A stretch of 64,000 nt of DNA from Epiperipatus broadwayi (lineage: Eukaryota; Onychophora; Udeonychophora; Euonychophora; Peripatidae): assembly GCA_028023455.1 (NCBI GenBank), contig JAQFVV010012419.1, forward strand, positions 62,001 through 126,000, written 5' to 3'. Positions within the stretch are counted from its first letter, which is position 1, and every line of letters starts with the position of its first letter. Positions 11,001-22,729 of the stretch are shown here, piece after piece. The position numbers and the translations under genes were made by a program. The notes below the pieces were generated by a model that saw only the letters and a list, made by a program, of their open reading frames with translations, was not told the DNA's origin and made no database searches.

Positions 11001-11323
11001 TAGATTCAGATAATCTAGTGGCGCCCTGCTAGACCATATTCACTTAGTATTTGTTTAAACATGCACTTAACATCAAACCAAGAAATGAAAGTGGATAAAA
11101 CCTACTGCCTGTATACCTGAGTTATATTTTATTGAATTACTAGTGTACTCACTTCACGTGATTTCATATACCTGAGTTATAATACATTGCTATAATACTG
11201 GTTATTAACAATTTCCCCATAATTCTTGATAGTGTTATATTTTGAACCTTTACTTAATTCTTGATATTTGGACTCCTTTGCTCAGGTATGGTAATATCTT
11301 TTGAACTTTTTAATTATGTTACA
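8011..11323 (+). repeat. LTR1, 3' long terminal repeat
   Basis: Near-identical to 571-3885, starting TGTGCCATTACA directly after the polypurine tract and ending ATGTTACA against an (AT)n run. One ATT unit is missing near 9870 relative to the 5' copy, and a patch at 11230-11310 differs by small rearrangements. A matching TATAAAAAG lies near 9007. Confidence 0.9.
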
Positions 11324-11336
11324 ATATATATATATA
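11324..11336. repeat. Short (AT)n run joining the LTR1 element to the Penelope cluster
   Basis: ATATATATATAT directly after the LTR end and directly before the outer end of the inverted Penelope fragment. It probably belongs to the same original TA tract that received the LTR1 element. Confidence 0.8.
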
Positions 11337-12205
11337 TGTTAATTCTAATATTTTCACAGATAAAAGACGTCATATTATTATTACTATTTGCGGGATATTC
11401 CGTGTAGTGAAAAAGCTAAATGCTGATGTTTCAGTACAATATCAAGTACCTTCCTCAGAGTGTCCTCTTTCTCAAATCATAAGAATGCATGTGAGATTTA
11501 AAATCGTTTATATCGTTTTCTTTCTTCTCATATTTAAATTCTATTGGTTGAGAAGTTTTAAAATTTAATTTCTCTTCCAATAGTTTCTTCCAAATGTTGT
11601 TAATCTTTCTTAATTCACACCTTTCATTTATACTCTTGGGTTTTTTAAAAATCTCTATAGCTTCTCTTAGCAATCTCTGGTCATATTGTTCAATTTTTGC
11701 TAAAATATTTGTTTTTTCAAAATTGATATCATGATTTGTTAATTTTATATGCGAATAAATAGCTGATGAATTGGATTTTTCTCTCACTGCCAGAATGTGT
11801 TCTTTCTTTCTAATATTTATTCTACGATTAGTCTGTCCTATATATGTATGTGGACAGACCCTACATGGAATTTCTTATACACCATGACACTCCAAAGCAA
11901 TTTTATCTTTAGGAAGTGGAAATATTTCACTGATTGTTTTATAAGTAGTGTAAATTGTGTGAATATTATTAATCTTTAAAATGTTACCAATTCTATCAGT
12001 TACTCCTTTTATATATGGCAAAATTGTCTTAATTTTTGATGTATCAAAATCTTTTTTCTTTTGATATGTATAAGCCCTATTAATAATGTTGTAATTAAAA
12101 CCATTATGAAGAAGCATTTTATTAGTAGCAAAAAGGTCCCAGTGAAAATGGCTATCATCAGAAAGTCTCTTTGTTATATCCAATAATATCTTTGCCACTG
12201 AAATT
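11337..12205 (-). mobile_element. Inverted, 5'-truncated Penelope-like fragment (GIY-YIG end and 3' tail)
   Basis: The reverse complement matches 15195-16030 of the fuller copy downstream. It encodes the end of the reverse transcriptase, the linker, the GIY-YIG endonuclease (CPHTYIGQTNRR-type motif near 11820-11860) and the C-terminal tail that ends YDLRKRTL at 11455. The coding is split into two frames (12237-11875 and 11787-11455) by an in-frame stop and shift near 11875. The fragment ends at about 12204, where it joins the head of a direct copy, giving an inverted dimer. Confidence 0.88.
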
Positions 12206-13510
12206 TTTCTAATTTTGCTGTGTTTTTGATTGAACACTGCTTATCGAATACATTTTTTGTTTTTGATGGGCAGATGTATAAACAAACATGAGTCTAGCTA
12301 TGGGTTTACCAATTTCTCCAGCATCAGCTTCTATTTTTATGGATGATTTGGAAAATAAAATTTCGACTTTAGCAGTTAAAAAACCATCTATGTGGCTCAG
12401 GTATGTTGATGATAGCTTTGTTATTTGGCCTCATGGTAAGCAGGCTCTTGATGACTTTTTTTAATTTTTTAAACTCTTTTCACAACAATATTAAATTTAC
12501 CATGGAAATAGAAAATAGTAATCAATTACCTTTTTTAGATGTTTTGATTGAAAGAAGGAAGGATGATTCTTTATCCCATGGTATATATAAAAAACCAACA
12601 CACACTGGGAGATATCTGCATTTTTCCTCTCATCACCATCCTGCACAACTATTTTCAGTGGCAAAGACATTATAGGATAGACCAAAGAGACTTTTTGATG
12701 ATAGCCATTTTCACCGGGACCTTTTTGCTACTAATAAAATGCTTCTTCATAATGGTTTTAATTACAACATTATTAATAGGGCTTATACATATTAAAAAAA
12801 AAAATATTTTGATACATCAAAAATTAAGATAATTTTGCCATATATAAAATGACTCACTGATAGAATTGGTAACATTTTAAAGAATACTAATATTCACACA
12901 ATTTACACTACTTATAAAAAAATCAGTGAAATATTTCCACTTCCTACAGATAAAATTGCTTTCGAGTGTCATGGTGTTTAGAAAATTCCATGTAGGGTCT
13001 GTCCACATGCATATATAGGACAGACTAATCGTAGAATAAATATTAGAAAGGAAGAACACATTCTGGCAGTGAGAGAAAAATCTAATTCATCAGCTATTTA
13101 TTCTCATACAAAATTAACAAATCATGATATCAATTTTGAAAAAACAAATATTTTAGCAAAAATTGAACAATATGACCCAGAGATAGCTAAGAGAAGCTAT
13201 AGCGATTTTTAAAAGGCCCAAGAGTATAAATGAAAGGTGTGAATTAAGGAAGATTAACAACATTTGGAAGAAACTATTGGAAGAGAAAATAAATTTTAAC
13301 ACTTCTCAACCAATAGAATTTAAATATGAAGAGAAAGAAAACCATAAAAACGATTTTAAATCTCACATGAATTCTTCTGATTTGAGAAAGAGGATGCTCT
13401 GAGGAAGGTACTTGATATTGCACTGAAGTGTCAGCATTTAGCTTTTCTACTACATGGAATATCCTGCAAATAGTAATAATAATATGACATCTTTTATCCG
13501 TGAAAATATA
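12206..13510 (+). mobile_element. Direct, 5'-truncated Penelope-like fragment
   Basis: Matches 14750-16040 of the fuller copy in the same orientation. It starts inside the reverse transcriptase (LSNTFFVFDGQMYK-type residues) and covers the catalytic RYVDDSFVIW motif near 12400, the PTHTGRYLHF motif, and a decayed GIY-YIG domain near 12970-13060. Stops and frameshifts occur near 12465, 12675, 12795, 12850, 12980 and 13185. The 3' tail ends near 13510, where the next copy begins, so these two are a tandem pair, as is usual for Penelope elements. Confidence 0.88.
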
Positions 13511-16033
13511 GAATTAACATTATTAATCTTTACGAGAAAGATTGGTTTACTGAATGGAGGTGTTTTGAAAGAATGTGTGTGAAGAAAATTAAAGTCGTTT
13601 GTGATCTTCAATTTTTACTCAGTTGTAAAAGAAATGGACTTTATCCTAGCTGTTGTAAAATTTCCTTCCATACGCAGATGAAGAAAATTGATGCAGTTTT
13701 GAATAAGGCAAGTTTTGATATTTTAACTTCTTTTATTAGAAATACAAGAAAAAAGTTAAATTTTTTAGATAAAAAATTGTTACAACTCCACCTTTTATTA
13801 AGTAATACTTTTCATCCAACATTATGGTAAATTTGTGATAAGATCGTTTATTTTAGAGTGACTAAAGAAAGTGATTTTAAATTTGGAAGGCAAAAGAATA
13901 AATTTAACAAACTACTTAAAAAGAAACAGGAAATGCTAACTTTGTCTTTGACTGAATGCGGAAGTGTGCACGCTGTAAAGAATATATCTGCTAGAAAATT
14001 ATCAGACTTTGAACTAAAAGTTTTAAATAAAGGTTTTAATTTTGCAATAACACCAACAAAATTACCTTTTGAGGATATTATTTGCAGAGTGGAAAGTAGT
14101 TTATCAAAAATACCTTGTGGGGATGCAGATATGGTGAGGGGAAAAATATACGATATTTTAAATAAAGCCAAACTACCTAAAACTAATTTATCAATTAATC
14201 AAAGAAGAGCTTTCTTTGCATTAAAAAATGACAAATATATTACTATTCTTCCGGCAGATAAGGGTAATACTACAGTAATTTTAAATAAGGCTGATTATTT
14301 TTAAAAAAATACATGATTTATTAAATGATAATATTTATAAATAAAATTATAAAGATCCTATGACTTATCTTGAAAAGAAAATGAAAGCATTAATTTATTC
14401 TACTGATCTAGATTTAGAAACAAAGATACAGCTTACTCCCAGGGGAAAATCTTCTTTTTATCCAAAATTATATGGTTTACCAAAAATTCACAAACCAGAT
14501 ATTCCATTGAGACCGATTGTAAGTGCAGTTGGTTCACCTACACAAACTCTAGCTCGTTTTTTTGACTTCATTTTTACAGCCGCATTTAACAACGATGTCA
14601 TCATATGTTAAAGATGCTAATCATTTTCTTGAGCTTATCCAGGATATTAAATTGACTAAGGATAATATTTTGATAAGTTTTGACATTGTTTCACTTTTTA
14701 CTAGTGTACCTGTAAATGAAGCAATTCAAGTTTTAAAAAATATTCAGTTGCCTAATTTTGCTGTGGTTTTGATTGAATACTGCTTATCGAATACATTTTT
14801 TGTTTTTGATGGGCAGATGTATAAACAAACATCAGGTCTAGCTATGGGTTCACCAGTTTCTCCAGCATTAGCTTCTATTTTTATGGAGGATTTGGAAAAT
14901 AAAATTTTGACTTTAGCAGTTAAAAAACCATCTATGTGGCTGAGGTATGTTGATGATAGCTTTGTTATTTGGCCTCATGGTAAGCATGCTCTTGATGACT
15001 TTTTTAATTTTTTAAACTCTTTTCACAACAATATTAAATTTACCATGGAAATAGAAAATAATAATCAATTACCTTTTTTAGATGTTTTGATTGAAAGAAG
15101 GGAAGATGGTTCTTTATCCCATGGTATATATAAAAAACCAACACACACTGGGAGATATCTGCATTTTTTTTCTCATCACCATCCTGCACAACTATTTTCA
15201 GTGGCAAAGACATTATTAGATATAACAAAGAGACTTTCTGATGAGAGCTATTTTCACCGGGACCTTTTTGCTACTAATAAAATGCTTCTTCATAATGGTT
15301 TTAATTACAACATTATTAATAGGGCTTATACATATAAAAAGAAAAAAGATTTTGATACATCAAAAATTAAGACAATTTTGCCATGTATAAAAGGAGTAAC
15401 TGATAGAATTGGTAACATTTTAAAGAATAATAATATTCACACAATTTACACTACTTATAAAAAAAAATCAAGTGAAATATTTCCACTTCCTAAAGATAAA
15501 ATTGCTTTGGAGTGTCATGGTGTATATGAAATTCTATGTAGGGTCTGTCCACATACATATATAGGACAGACTAATCGTACAATAAATATTAGAAAGGAAG
15601 AACACTCTCTGGCAGTGAAAGAAAAACCCAATTCATCAGCTATTTATTCTCATATAAAATTAACAAATCATGATATCAATTTTGAAAAAACAAATATTTT
15701 AGTGAAAATTGAACAATATGACCAGAGATTGCTAAGAGAAGCTATAGAGATTTTTAAAAGGCCCAAGAGTATAAATGAAAGGTGTGAATTAAGGAAGATG
15801 AACAACATTTGGAAGAAGCTATTGGAAGAGAAAATAAATTTTAAAACTTCTCAACCAATAGAATTTAAATATGAAAAGAAAGAAAACGATAAAAACGATT
15901 TTAAATCTCACATGCATTCTTATGATTTGAGAAAGAGGACACTCTGAGGAAGGTACTTGATATTGTACTGAAACATCAGCATTTAGCTTTTTCACTACAT
16001 GGAATATCCTGCAAATAGTTATAATAATATGAA
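13511..16033 (+). mobile_element. Nearly full-length Penelope-like element (PLE-1)
   Basis: One continuous unit from the tandem junction near 13510 to an (AT)n run at 16034. Together with the two fragments to its left it forms the order inverted fragment, direct fragment, fuller copy. Its tail (about 15950-16030) matches those of the other two, so the repeated tails act as the 'pLTR' segments known for this class. No hammerhead ribozyme core could be found in the tails. Confidence 0.88.
13573..15947 (+). pseudogene. Penelope reverse transcriptase / GIY-YIG endonuclease, frameshifted
   Basis: Single-protein retroelement polymerase in at least four open pieces. 13573-13830 holds the N-terminal region (KVVCDLQFLLSCKRNG). 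13858-14304 holds the early region ending in ITILPADKGNTTVILNKADY. 14360-14611 holds YGLPKIHKP...PLRPIVS. The 461-codon piece 14562-15947 holds motif A (SFDIVSLFTSVP), motif B (GLAMGSPVSPALASIFMEDL), motif C (RYVDDSFVIW) and the FLDV...THTGRYLHF block. A linker then leads to the GIY-YIG nuclease with CRVCPHTYIGQTNR and the conserved H, then the E of LLREAIEI. The breaks are single-base shifts near 14305-14355 and 14600 and a stop at 13831. RT and nuclease act together in target-primed insertion. This copy looks dead, though recently so in the 461-codon part. Confidence 0.88.
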
Positions 16034-17485
16034 ATATATATATATATTGAATTTACGGTTATTACAGGCATAATGACACAATTTTTACTTAAATCTTTTA
16101 ATTCATTTTTTCTATTCCAACTTCTTGTATTTTCAGCAAATGTTGCAATTAGTTAGTTTTTTTTTATTGTTGCTTGTTTTTCTTCTTGTTGGAAATTGTC
16201 ATACGTAACTATACATGTGTATATACACACATACACTAGTAATATTGGGTAAATATGACATCTCATGTTGAGTGTCTAAGAATGTATTTATCTGTATATC
16301 CTTTTAAGTTATTTTTTGTCACTGCTACACCTTATGATGACTGCAAAATAGGTTTATTCATTGTAAATTCCCTGTAAGCAAGTCCACTAATAACTTTATA
16401 TTTAGAATAGTAGTAAGTGCATAATTGTGCAGCATGTGCAGCATGTATATACATGTATGAGAATTTATTTATCATAAAAGGCAAATAGATACAGCACCTC
16501 ATGTTGAATGCTCTATGGTATCTGAGCTAACACAACCTTATTGACATGTAAAATATGAAATTAGGAAAATATTTTATAATGTAGATATGTGCATGCATAG
16601 TTGTTTTTTATTATATTTGCTATCAATAAAACAGGTTTTAAAGTCCCGGGTAGAAGTGTATGTCTGTATGACTAAAAATCTTTTATATGAGAAATATATC
16701 TCAAATCACACAGGAAATAACTCATTTCTACAGGGTAAAAAGCTCAGACCACTTCCATTCATTATGAAAAATTGTAAATAGTTTTAGGGATTTATTATTT
16801 TTCTTATTCATTTAAAATTGTATTTATATTTTATCCATTTCAATGCATCAAAGACATATATGGGTTTGTAATAATTAATTATATAGTATTTGGTATTATA
16901 TCATTATAAGTATGAAACGATGGTGGGTATCTGGGATTAAATAAATATTTGATCATAATATTAAATTTGTTTCACTTTCGTATTATTATTTATTTGATAA
17001 AATGTACTCTTTCCTTATCAATCACGAACCTATAATAACCATTTAACTTATGCATTGAAGACCCTAGATGTTGAGTACTGAGCTAGCCACATGGGATATT
17101 GCTCTACCAGGGTGTTAAATCTTATTCTTATGCTACACTGAACATACTGTATTGCACATCCTTCTAGGAAGGGGAAAAATTCATTTTTTATTCTTTTCTG
17201 GGAGTGGTGCGCAAAAGCTATTTTGCAAATAGACTTTTTAAAGGTGTGTATTTACCATAAGTCCTAATCATTTGGGCATTCAAGTAAGATATTAACTCAA
17301 GAGGTTTTTAATTGGCCGAGTCCTGTTAATTCACTCTTTCTTTCAGTTTAGCTGGATATACCAATATATATGAGTACAGACAATCGCTAAATTTGTATCC
17401 ATTTCTTTCCCTGTTAAATCTTGATTACTTCATGCTCAGTGCAGGATTAGGAGCAGAATTTCACAGAGATGTATGGTCTGGTACA
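16034..17485 (+). repeat. R3 long terminal repeat, copy a (5' part missing)
   Basis: Matches 24440-25872 through its whole length (for example TTACAGGCATAATGACACAA, AATATGACATCTCATG, the CCTTATGATGA block). It ends ...TGGTACA and is followed after seven bases by a primer-site-like TGGTGCCAATATGG. The left end is cut inside an (AT)n tract by the Penelope cluster, so the first bases seen in copy b are absent. An open frame at 16587-16781 has no recognisable product. Confidence 0.7.
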
Positions 17486-17492
17486 GTAAAAA

Positions 17493-17506
17493 TGGTGCCA
17501 ATATGG
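17493..17506 (+). promoter_or_regulatory. Primer-binding-like site after R3 copy a
   Basis: TGGTGCCAATATGG lies eight bases after the TACA end of the R3 repeat. It starts with TGG and resembles the TGG-n3-CCCAA sites after LTR1 and R2, but has decayed. It supports reading R3 as an LTR and the DNA to the right as its internal region. Confidence 0.45.
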
Positions 17507-18625
17507 TTTAAATATAAAAATGGTACAATTAAAGAAAGAACAAGTTAAATTATATAAATGTGTAAATCACGGTAAAAATAAATTATGTGATGTGTGTCTA
17601 TATAAACTTAATGTAGGTGTAAGTAAAAACTAAATTAAATGTTGACTATATATATATATATAAGAGAAGATATATAAAATTCGATGTAGTTGTTGTTTTT
17701 TAAATATATATAGTGTAATTAACAGGCCATACAAATGAACACGCTTGGTTTGCTCTCTCTATATATTTTTAAAGTTATTCTCGAATAATTTAAAATATAG
17801 TATTCAGAAATCTGCATATCCACAATGATAGTTGTATTCTTTGTAGCAATGGATATTTAAAATATATTTATGATTCAAATTGTTAGCAATCAATCAAATG
17901 CACACACTGTATTCTATAAGTATACTGTATAAGTAAAATAATACTTAGAATTGATTTTAAATAATTATAGATGTACTATATTGAAGTTTGATTTTTTTAT
18001 ATATATATACAGAGTACAGATTTCTTTATCTTAATAATTGCTTAACAATTTTCACTTTAAACTGAGTCGCTAACATTTTATTAGATAAATAAAGTTGTCA
18101 TTTAATCTGCGTAAAAACTGACATCAACATGTGCAATTAAAATAGAAATAAAGTATATAAAAATTATTAAACAAATGAGTTGGGGAAAAGTAGGTCACAG
18201 TTGTATATATGCATATATAAATGGTTGGAGGTTTTACAAATAAAAGTAATAAGTTATTATAGCATAATATTTTTAAAATAACTTATAGCTGAATATGCTG
18301 TTTTGTTTTTTTTTTAAAAAAAAAAGTAAGTAAAATAAAATAGAGTGTATGTTAAACTTGATTTTCTTTTTTGGTCAATAACAGGGCATAGAAAAGACAA
18401 CTAATCAGCAAATGGAATAAGGGCAGAGTTAGGTGCATGGTGTACTGCTTATTTAAAAATAAAATGAATAGCTAAAGAGTAATTTGATAATACAAATAAA
18501 ATATCCAATATTACCGATTCTGTATTTAACTGATCAGTAACTAAAAACTTATATATATATACCAAATATAAATACTTATAACGTAACTCCTGAATAATAC
18601 TTATAACTAGTTTTAAATGTGAACC
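17507..18625. other. Unassigned AT-rich stretch before the gypsy gag
   Basis: About 1.1 kb with short TA runs and poly-T but no coding signal. It would be the leader of the gypsy element if the R3 repeats are its LTRs. I see no separate 5' LTR for that element here. Confidence 0.5.
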
Positions 18626-19081
18626 ATGATGGAAGAAATTTTAGTGAATATAAAACAAGAAATGGCCATAATACCACAAAAGAGAAATGAACTGTGTCAA
18701 GAATTCTCAGAAAACACTGCATACATGAACCAAAGAATGGATGATTTCAAACATGAAATGTCAAAGGAAATCGAAACAAGATTTTATAGCTTTAAAAATG
18801 AGATGCACGAAAAAGAAAATGGACAATCTTACCTGTGCAATGTAAACCACTTTTTATGGATAAAGATATTTGAGGTACAAACAGATGAAGCTCCTATCAA
18901 GCATATTAAAATCTTGATAACATATTTCCAAGTGAACCAAATTAATGACTTTGGTAAACTGGCAATTGCCTGCAATCACCTCCATGGCAATGCTCAAACA
19001 TGGTGGCAATCCTTGTTCAACCTTCCCAAAACATTTGAGGATTATAAAAAGGTATTGCTAAAAAGTTTTTGGAGTGCATAG
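18626..19081 (+). pseudogene. gag: Gypsy gag fragment
   Basis: 151 codons starting MMEEILVNIKQEM. The first 75 residues are predicted coiled coil. A capsid-like part follows with DEAPIKHIKILITYFQVN, then LAIACNHLHGNAQTWWQS, the L-x-G-x-A-x-x-W-W pattern typical of gypsy capsids. The frame ends in a stop at 19081. A second piece at 19241-19474 (MPLHVEQRVLTTSMN...) may be the gag C-terminus, but I see no zinc knuckle. Confidence 0.75.
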
Positions 19082-19483
19082 TGCCAATATATGATCCTGT
19101 ATGAAGTCATGCAGTAAAAATATAAAGAGAATACTGGTGAAAATTAATCACAATTTTTCAGGAGACAAGCAGCAAGACTACAGACATTGAATGCATGCCA
19201 CATATTAGAGGAGTGAATTGTCAGGATAATCTGCTGTAATATGCCACTTCATGTTGAACAAAGGGTACTCACTACAAGTATGAATTCAGTGCAACAAATG
19301 GATGAATTATTAAATGAGATAGACATGAGCCAAAAATACAAGCTATCAGCAAATGTTTGGGAAGATAAACATACCAATCACACAAACAGGAACCAAAATG
19401 AAGAGTTCTGTGGCCACATTGTAAAACCATGGACTAATATAGACAAAAAAATATCAAACTTGATATGTTCATGAGAAGATAGA

Positions 19484-19975
19484 GTGCCTGAATATGCTCC
19501 ACAAAGTTGCCCCAAGATCAGTCTGACAATGGAGGGACTTGAAGTCACAACCATGCTGGATTCAGGCAGTCAAATATTTGTAATATCAGAAGATCTATAC
19601 CACCAGATTGTAACCAAAAACCTGACCATAGATATCTTGCCTTTGAAGACAGTGCAAATAACATTAGCAAACAACCGGAAAGCAAAACTTCTGCCTAAGC
19701 AAATTTGGGTACAGATACACATACAGCATAAGATGGTGCACCAAGTGTTTTTAATAATGACCAGTCTTATCCATGAAGTTGTATTGGGTTCTGATTTCTT
19801 GCACAATAACACATGCATTTTAGATTATGAACATTGGCTTGTAGTGTGCAATGACAAACAAATTGAAATGCTAAAACCCCACTTACCTGATGATACTGAG
19901 ACATGTTGTATGACCCAATTGGACATGGAGCTGATGGAAGAAAAGCCAAATGGAGCAAAACTGACCTGCCACTGA
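19484..19975 (+). pseudogene. Gypsy aspartic protease fragment
   Basis: 163 codons with the catalytic D-S-G triad in TTMLDSGSQIFVISEDLY and the second hydrophobic motif in HEVVLGSDFLHNNTCILDY. These are the two anchors of retropepsin-type proteases, which cut Gag-Pol. It lies between gag and reverse transcriptase, as expected. The frame is cut from both neighbours by stops. Confidence 0.85.
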
Positions 19976-19989
19976 GACAGAAAAACTCA

Positions 19990-20697
19990 AATCTATGCTT
20001 TATACTTATAAAAACTTATTCCCTGATAGTCCTGGGCTCATTACAGAATATAAACAAAGAATCAGATTGAAACCAGGAGAACCATTCCAAGCATTATCCT
20101 ACCCCATACCACACAAATTTAAGGAAGAGGTGAAGAAACAGCTGGAATAAATGTTGAAATGGGGCATCATTGATAAATGCTTTTGCCCATACTGTAACTC
20201 CCTACTGGTGTTAAAAAAGAAAATAAATCCCTGCGGTTATGCCTTGATGCATGCCAACTTAATAGGGTGACAATACCAGATTGTACTATTCCACCCTGTA
20301 TGCAAGAATTACTCATGAAATTTAAAGACAAAATAATATTTTCCACATTCAACTTAACTGCTAGCTACTGGCGGATAGAATTACATCACACAGATTGCAA
20401 ATACACAACTTTTAGATATGGAAGCCACACATATCAATTTAATCAAATGCCATTCAGCTTAGTTAATAGCGATGCAGGTTTATTACAATGTCTGGATAAG
20501 TTTTGTCCCAGGAAATCAAGAAAAAATTAACAATATATGTGGATGATGTCATGGTAGAATCCACATCACTGGAAGAACACTTCCAACACCTACAATTATT
20601 TTTTGCAGAATGTGAAGCTAAAGGAATCAAAATCAACCTGAAAAAGAGTATATTGATCTCTGAGGAGATAAAATTTTGGCATTATTTCATGGGATGA
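19990..20697 (+). pseudogene. Gypsy reverse transcriptase fragments
   Basis: Pieces in several frames. 19995-20150 keeps a 'YPIPHKFKEEVKKQLE' type start. 20267-20530 keeps IIFSTFNLTASYWRIELHH, where the expected catalytic Asp of motif A is Asn, and YQFNQMPFSLVNSDAG. 20503-20697 keeps the YVDD motif (LTIYVDDVMVESTSLEEH) and the GIKINLKKS block. Mutation of the motif A Asp, together with the stops, shows the enzyme is inactive. Confidence 0.85.
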
Positions 20698-20739
20698 ATG
20701 GGAATCAAACCCCACCCTGATAATATTAGTATAATACTG

Positions 20740-21360
20740 ACATTCCTGTACCTAAAACATGAAAGCACATTTGGTCCTTTTTAGGACTATGCAACTTTTA
20801 CAACAGATTCTGTGAAAAATTTGCTGACCGAATGGAACCTTTACTAAGACTACTAAGAAAAGATACCCATTCAAACTGGACCATCAAACAAGAGGAAGCA
20901 TTTGATGAGATTAAGAAAAGTTTTATAAAACAAGTGGTGCTGGCATATTTAGTTTGACAAACCCTTTATACTCCAAACTGATAGCAGTGCATATGGATTG
21001 GGCATTATCTATCCCAAGTTCAGCAGGAAGGTCAGATAGGGGTCATGTACTTCATAAGCAAGTTGTTGAAAGGACCTGAACATAATTACACAGTTATGAA
21101 AAAAGAAGCCCTTGTAATCATATGGGCATTTGAGAAATTTCACCCTATGCTACTAGGCACTGAAGTGATAGTGATTATGGACCACAAAAGTCTTCAATTC
21201 CTAAATCACAGCTATCTCACTAATAGCTGACTAGTTCAGTGGAGCTTGTTTCTCCAAGAGTTTAATTATATAGTGAAACATTGCAAAATAGCTGAGAATG
21301 TGGTGGCTGACATCCTCGGTCATCATCCCATTCAAACTCAACAAAACAACACTTGAGTAT
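20740..21360 (+). pseudogene. Gypsy RNase H region fragments
   Basis: 21045-21230 reads YFISKLLKGPEHNYTVMKKE, then ALVIIWAFEKFHPMLLGT and IMDHKSLQFLNH, the typical connection of gypsy RNase H (S-K-x-L-x-x-x-E-x-N-Y...KE...D-H-K-S-L). Upstream in other frames a 'LGLCNFYNRF' type end of the RT thumb is visible near 20780-20810. Stops at 21230 and within the first half break it. Confidence 0.75.
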
Positions 21361-21589
21361 AGAGCATGCATACATGATGAGCATGTCATCAGGTAAAAAC
21401 AAACACATAGGGGAACATCTAAAGCAAATGTCAAAGAGATAGCATAAAGATAAAGACTTAAACCGAATCATAACACTATACAATCTCCTCAGAATGATGA
21501 CAGTACCCTAGATAATAAGTGCCAATACAAGATAGAAAATATGATTTATACTACCAAATTCAAGAAGACATCGATGAATGGAGTGTGAT

Positions 21590-22131
21590 GGTACCACCAG
21601 CCATTTGGGGCCTTCTCATTGATTACATTCACTGATTATATGGATGTTATGGAACCCTGAAAACTGAATATTGCCTCAAGCACTAGTTCTATTGGCCCAG
21701 GATGTACCGAGACATAATAAAGATTTTGAACAAATGTGAAATATGCCAGTGGGCAAAACCACTGAAAAGAGCATACATACACAACTCCAATGAAATCAAT
21801 CATCCGTAACAACTTGAAAGAAATAATGGCCATGGATTTTTATGGTCATCTGCCACCCTTCAATAGAAAATGATATTTACTTGTATATGACCATTTCTCC
21901 AAATTTGTGGCAGCCTACCCTTTAGCAAGAACTATAACATGTGAAACTATAAAGATTCTAGAGTCCTCACATTTTAACACAGTTGGGAAACCAGAAATGA
22001 TCCTGACAGACCATGGGATCCCTTCTGTATCAGATGAATGGAACAAATGGATTACTAAGCGGGGAGTTAAACACATACTTACATCGATCTGTAACCACAA
22101 AAGTAATCCCTGTGAAGGAGTTATGCAGTAG
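21590..22131 (+). pseudogene. Gypsy integrase fragments
   Basis: The zinc-binding half is seen at 21687-21763 (YWPRMYRDIIKILNKCEICQ), with the C-x2-C pair. The catalytic core shows the first Asp in IMAMDFYGHLPP near 21830, the second Asp in MILTDHGIPSVSDEW near 22000, and the Glu of NPCEGVMQ near 22115, a DDE pattern with usual spacing. Stops occur before and after the core. Confidence 0.8.
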
Positions 22132-22357
22132 TTCGGAAAACTGTTTCATATATACATACCAACAAACCATAAAGTTTGGGTAAAACAGCTGCCTCAGATA
22201 CTAAATTATATAAACTGGTTTGTACACAAGTCCACAGGATTTCCTCCAACACAGCTACATTTTGAAAAACTTGTACCAAAACTCTTTAAGGCAAACTTCC
22301 CAGGAAGCATAAACAAAACAATTGACATGGAATTAGATAAGAAAAGGCAATGCACAG

Positions 22358-22687
22358 ATGCACCAGATGAATCTCAGAAGAAATAAAAGGAAACACAGCA
22401 CACAAAATTACCAGTTTAAGGTAGGGGATAGAGTGATGGTGAGAATGCCTCATGTGAGCATTCCGGAAAAGTTCCAGTGTAAAAATTTTTTTAACCTTTA
22501 TGAAGGCCCTTTTGAAATTGTGAAGTGCAGTGGGAATCATGCTTTCTGGATTAAAACAGAACAGGTAATAAAGGGCACATACAATGGTCATGCACTAAAA
22601 CCCATACCATTGCATCCAGGATGCTCTAGAAATCATCTCACATGTATAGTTTATAATATCTGCATAAATAAAAACTTAAGACTTTAA
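22358..22687 (+). pseudogene. Gypsy integrase C-terminal (GPY/F) tail
   Basis: 109 codons with FKVGDRVMVRMPHVSIPEKF, then LYEGPFEIVKCSGNHAFWIK and HALKPIPLHPG. The G-P-F motif and the 'x-H-x-LKP' ending are those of gypsy integrases' GPY/F module. It ends 28 bases before the purine tract. Confidence 0.8.
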
Positions 22688-22714
22688 ATGGTCATACCCA
22701 TTTAAAAGTCTTAT

Positions 22715-22729
22715 TGGAGAGGGATGTAT
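22715..22729 (+). promoter_or_regulatory. Candidate polypurine tract of the gypsy element
   Basis: TGGAGAGGGATG and three more bases lie directly before TGTGCCAGGAATTATC. Position just after the pol end and the following TG fit a PPT plus start of a 3' LTR. No matching 5' copy of the sequence after 22730 was found upstream, so the LTR itself is uncertain. Confidence 0.5.

Larger units (their letters stand above)
571..11323 (+). mobile_element. Complete non-autonomous LTR retrotransposon with 3.3-kb LTRs (gypsy-like)
   Basis: Seen directly: two near-identical 3.3-kb direct repeats (571-3885 and 8011-11323) with TG...CA ends; a primer-binding-like site at 3887; a long gag-like frame (5225-7636); a remnant of the end of pol (7695-7820); and a polypurine tract directly before the 3' LTR. 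The flanks on both sides are ATAT, consistent with a 4-6 bp target duplication inside a (TA)n tract. The internal region is only about 4.1 kb and has no protease, reverse transcriptase, RNase H or integrase core. The element must therefore have relied on enzymes supplied in trans. The low divergence between its LTRs suggests a fairly recent insertion. The layout resembles the LARD class of large retrotransposon derivatives, but with a retained gag-like gene. Confidence 0.88.
18626..22687 (+). pseudogene. gag-pol: Decayed Ty3/gypsy-type gag-pol
   Basis: The gene order gag, protease, reverse transcriptase, RNase H, integrase identifies a Ty3/gypsy-type element. Every domain is recognisable but lies in a separate short frame, with many stops and shifts. 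The pieces are listed separately. The whole spans about 4.1 kb, usual for gypsy coding capacity with a shortened gag. A PPT-like purine run follows at 22715. No envelope gene is recognisable. It is much older than the LTR1 element. Confidence 0.85.
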
